Assembly: GCA_019745315.1 (NCBI GenBank)
Contig: JAIETH010000001.1
Coordinates: 257,295 to 315,805, forward strand
Direction of reading: 5' to 3'
Length of the DNA stretch: 58,511 nucleotides
Source of the DNA: Patescibacteria group bacterium
Lineage (GTDB): Bacteria; Patescibacteriota; Minisyncoccia; Phycocordibacterales; UBA918
Both the position numbers and the translations under genes were made by a program. This document shows, in pieces, positions 55,353-58,511 of this stretch; within the stretch, counting starts at the first letter, position 1; each line of letters starts with the position of its first letter. Below the pieces are notes generated by a model. The model had not been told where the DNA came from and did no database searches. It worked only from the letters and a program-made list of their open reading frames with translations.

Positions 55353-56531
55353 TTAATCAACGAGACTCCAGAATTTTTTATCTTCTTCTCCATCAATCTT
55401 GAAGAGTGCAACACCAGCGAGATCAAATTCTTCTGCAAGCTCAATCTTCTGCTTCATAGTTTCGGCGTCCCCGTACGCTGCGTAGTTTATTACCACAGTC
55501 TCTCCTGTCTTATTTGCATACGCGAGAGCCTGTGCAGCAACTTTATTTCCACTTGTTGTATCAGACGGGATTTTAAGAGATGAAGAGAACCTTACATCTG
55601 AACCTTTTGGTAAGTACGTAAAACTCATTTCGCCTGCCTTATTTCGACTCGGCTTCACTTTATACTTCTTTGCGAGATCCAGTATGTCTGGCACATTCAA
55701 TGCTCCAATACGTGAATAATCACGATACCAATTTGGCGCCACCGTTATTGCATAGTGATACCCGTATGTTGGAATACCAAGATATATTTTTTCTTTTGGA
55801 ATACTTTGCACAGTGAGTGCAACAACTTTACGCACCCAATCAACATCTGAAACCGGCATATACGGCTGCCCCGCTTTTTCTGCATTCAATTTTATATCTG
55901 CACGCTGCTGATCGTACGCCATGATCTCTACACGATCACAATACTTCGCGATAGCAGCGTAGTCATTTGAGTAATTAATCACCGCAGGAATTTCTTTATA
56001 CAGAGAATCCGGTGGAGTACGTGCTTCAAGTGCACAGGTGAGAATTTTAGAACCCAACTCTCCCTTCAACTCTTTAAGAAATAGAGAGAAGTAGTCTTTT
56101 GTTTCAGAATTTTTGTTTTCGTAGTCAATATTAACTCCGTCATAGTCTCCCTCCTCTACCATATCTACAATAGATTCTATGTGTGACTCGCGGAGGGTGT
56201 CTGAGCTCAATACAGTATAGATACTCGACTGACTACTCCACATAATAGAAGGAATGATTTCCACATTTTCCTTTCGAGCTGTTTTTATAAACGCTTTCCA
56301 GTCTCGCTCATCAAGCCCCGCAAGATCTTTAATATCACCATCATTTTGTACAGTGTAAGCAAACGGAAATATCGTATCGATATCTTTGATATTTTTCTTT
56401 GCGTCTTTAATACCCTGACTATCGCGCCAATACGGAACCCATCCCGCAACCTTAAGGTCAGCAGCGAATGCGTGAGAAGGAATAAAGCCAATAGAAAAAA
56501 CGAAAACAATTACTAGAAAAAATGTGCGCAT
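55353..56531 (-). CDS. Glycoside hydrolase family 18-like secreted protein
   Basis: Signal peptide; VAGWVPYWRDSQG ... GDYDGVNIDYENKNSETKDYFSLFLKELK ... YLGIPTYGYHYAI. Confidence 0.88.
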   Translation of the reverse strand: MRTFFLVIVFVFSIGFIPSHAFAADLKVAGWVPYWRDSQGIKDAKKNIKDIDTIFPFAYTVQNDGDIKDLAGLDERDWKAFIKTARKENVEIIPSIMWSSQSSIYTVLSSDTLRESHIESIVDMVEEGDYDGVNIDYENKNSETKDYFSLFLKELKGELGSKILTCALEARTPPDSLYKEIPAVINYSNDYAAIAKYCDRVEIMAYDQQRADIKLNAEKAGQPYMPVSDVDWVRKVVALTVQSIPKEKIYLGIPTYGYHYAITVAPNWYRDYSRIGALNVPDILDLAKKYKVKPSRNKAGEMSFTYLPKGSDVRFSSSLKIPSDTTSGNKVAAQALAYANKTGETVVINYAAYGDAETMKQKIELAEEFDLAGVALFKIDGEEDKKFWSLVD

Positions 56532-56725
56532 GAATGTTTTATGTGTGTGGTTATGTGTGTGTAGCATTATATAGTATGGGACGCACCCTCACTGAACTTC
56601 TTACATGGGAATATCTGGATAAAATGGCTCAATTGAGCCATGGTAAGAAAAACCGGGGTAATACGTCTAAGGTTTTAAGGAGTCCCTCGGAACCCCTTAT
56701 TGTTCTTATTGAGGAGATTAGAGCA

Positions 56726-57271
56726 TTGTCCATACGCAAAGGAATTTTCTGCGTCTGTTTCATCGGCACCTTATTGATTACTGGCGCCAAAGAAATAAAA
56801 GCAGAAACATCTCACGCGAGCTGGTACGGGCCGCAACACCACGGCCGAATGATGGCCAGTGGCTTTCGCTTCGACATGCATACGCTTGTCGTAGCTCACC
56901 GCACTCACCGATTCGGTACACTCATCAGACTCACGCGACACACTCGCGACAACAGAGAGCTGAGCGTCGTCGTGCGTGTCTGTGACCGAGGTCCCTATGT
57001 TGCGGGACGAACCCTCGATGTGTCCTACGCTGCCGCACGCGTTCTTGAATTTGATCGCGCAGGCACGGCATTGCTCCGTGTGGAAATACTCTACTCTCCA
57101 CGAAGCACAGAAGAAGTGCGTGAAGCACGGGCGTCCTGCGGGACGCCTCTTTTTTTACCTGCACGGAAACATATAAGAGTCTCTTATTTGAAGAACTCTT
57201 ATTTTGAGTCAGTGCTACTAGAATTGCCAAGAAACTTTGCTACTTTTATAGCAAAGTTGAGTTGGCATTAA
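56726..57271 (+). CDS. RlpA-like double-psi beta-barrel protein
   Basis: ASWYGPQHHGRMMASGFRFDMHTLVVAHRTHRFGTLIRLTR ... VVVRVCDRGPYVAGRTLDVSYAAARVL; possible TTG start after gaggag. Confidence 0.85.
   Translation: MSIRKGIFCVCFIGTLLITGAKEIKAETSHASWYGPQHHGRMMASGFRFDMHTLVVAHRTHRFGTLIRLTRHTRDNRELSVVVRVCDRGPYVAGRTLDVSYAAARVLEFDRAGTALLRVEILYSPRSTEEVREARASCGTPLFLPARKHIRVSYLKNSYFESVLLELPRNFATFIAKLSWH
57130..57157 (+). terminator. Terminator-like hairpin inside the 3' part of the RlpA-like ORF
   Basis: ggcgtcc-tgcg-ggacgcc followed by tctttttttt. Confidence 0.7.
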
Positions 57272-57341
57272 AGAAAGGTGGGCGGAGCCCAAACACTAAC
57301 TAGCAAAGAAACCCTGGTTCTGTGCTTTTGCACAGATTTCT

Positions 57342-58511
57342 TTACATTTCTTCTACCGTTTTAATTCCCATAAGGCCAAAACCATTTTTCAGAACAGTAC
57401 CTACCGCTTCAACGACAGCGAGTTTATGTTCTTCTGCCACACCTCCATCAAGAATGATTTCTTGGTTGTACCAATAATTGAATGCAGCTGATAATTCAAG
57501 GAGATACTGCGCAACATGGTGCACAGAAAGATCCTCACGAGCACGCACCACAGCCTGCGGATATAAGAGGAGGTGACGCGCAACATCTTTTCCATTTTCA
57601 AAAACTCCTACCTTGGGATTTTTACCAAGCGCACGTGCTTTACGCAAAATAGATTGTGTACGCACATAGGTATACATCACGTAAATACCTGAGTCTCCTT
57701 TTGTTTCAATAGATTTTTCAATATCAAATGCAGTGTCTTGTGTGCGCTCTGCTTTAAGTACACTAAACTTTACCGCGGCGATCGCAAGCATTTCGGCGAG
57801 CGCAAACATGCTCACTCCCTCTATTTCTTTATCAAGAACTGTTTTAAGGAGCACATCTCGTACTTCATCTACGACGTCGTCGATTAGTACCACCGTACCC
57901 TCGCGCGATGACATCTTCTTAAAACCTCCGTCTCCATCTTTAAGACCTACGTATCCATACGAGACATGGGTAAAGTCAGAAAGTTTACCAATTCCTAACT
58001 GCTCACACACAGCAAAAAGTTGCCGCATCGCAAGCGATTGATCTGGGCCAATAACCCACACCAAGTGATCAGCTTCATGCTTTTTCTTTTTAAGCGCAGT
58101 GAGCGCAAGATCTTGCGTGATATAGAGAGATGTCCCGTCACGCTTCAACAAAATAGTGTCCGGAATATTGTATGACGCAAGATCTGTGAGAACTGCACCA
58201 TCTTCAAGTTTTTTAAATACACCAGACTCGAGTCCTTTTTCTACATACTCCTTCCCTTTTTTGTAGTGTTCATGCTCATGCCACACAATATCCCAACGAT
58301 TTCCAAGGCGTGTCAGCGTCCGATCCATTCCCTCGTATGAATACGAAAGCATATGTGACCATAACGCCCATACGGCAGCATCTTCTGCTTCCCATGAGAC
58401 CACCATTCCTCGCACCTTCTCCTCTATGGCTGGATCAGCGCAATCTTCTGCGCCCTTCACATAGCACTCACTCACAAAAAGATCTGGGAGCATCGAGCGC
58501 TCTTCTGGCGT
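57342..58511 (-). CDS. argS: Arginyl-tRNA synthetase, 5' end outside window
   Basis: ILLKRDGTSLYITQDLALTALKKKKHEADHLVWVIGPDQSLAMRQLFAVCEQLG ... MSSREGTVVLIDDVVDE. Confidence 0.93.
   Translation of the reverse strand, partial: TPEERSMLPDLFVSECYVKGAEDCADPAIEEKVRGMVVSWEAEDAAVWALWSHMLSYSYEGMDRTLTRLGNRWDIVWHEHEHYKKGKEYVEKGLESGVFKKLEDGAVLTDLASYNIPDTILLKRDGTSLYITQDLALTALKKKKHEADHLVWVIGPDQSLAMRQLFAVCEQLGIGKLSDFTHVSYGYVGLKDGDGGFKKMSSREGTVVLIDDVVDEVRDVLLKTVLDKEIEGVSMFALAEMLAIAAVKFSVLKAERTQDTAFDIEKSIETKGDSGIYVMYTYVRTQSILRKARALGKNPKVGVFENGKDVARHLLLYPQAVVRAREDLSVHHVAQYLLELSAAFNYWYNQEIILDGGVAEEHKLAVVEAVGTVLKNGFGLMGIKTVEEM

Noticed and set aside
1-58511. CRISPR array
   Set aside because: No regularly spaced direct repeats seen by eye and no cas genes; the only clear exact repeat pair noted outside the tRNA leaders is the 17-bp att-like pair.

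Overview
The window looks like a Patescibacteria/CPR-type (Parcubacteria-like) chromosome segment. This rests on protein style and gene order; no search was run. Housekeeping blocks include rplU, rmuC, truB, aspS, folB, a dcw-like mraZ-rsmH-ftsL-ftsI-murF cluster, lysS, greA, mrdA-mreC-mreB, proS, rseP, frr, holB, a second mreB, murA, priA-def-fmt, and argS running off the right edge. About 22 bp after a tRNA-Glu(UUC) gene lies a ~12.6 kb integrated element (11110-23704) bounded by a perfect 17-bp direct repeat (ctcgagaagggtcgaga). It carries a large serine recombinase, large and small terminase-like genes, a ParB/DNA-methylase fusion and a LexA/S24-like regulator, but no recognisable capsid, portal or tail genes. 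The regulator sits at the head of a compact operon: DUF2188-like, 2-TM protein, ThsB-like TIR, lone E2-like/SEC-C protein, sigma-region-2-like protein, 4-TM protein. I consider this the best candidate for an undescribed defence or conflict system. A second unusual signal is that both tRNA genes are preceded by a degenerate copy of their own 5' half followed by a strong hairpin. A tRNA-Glu 3'-half-like module split by a hairpin lies on the opposite strand just outside the right attachment repeat. A third theme is a series of solitary, compositionally distinct (often GC-rich) small genes with apparent individual promoters and terminators, including an RTX-like protein at the left edge. All family calls come from motif recognition by eye.
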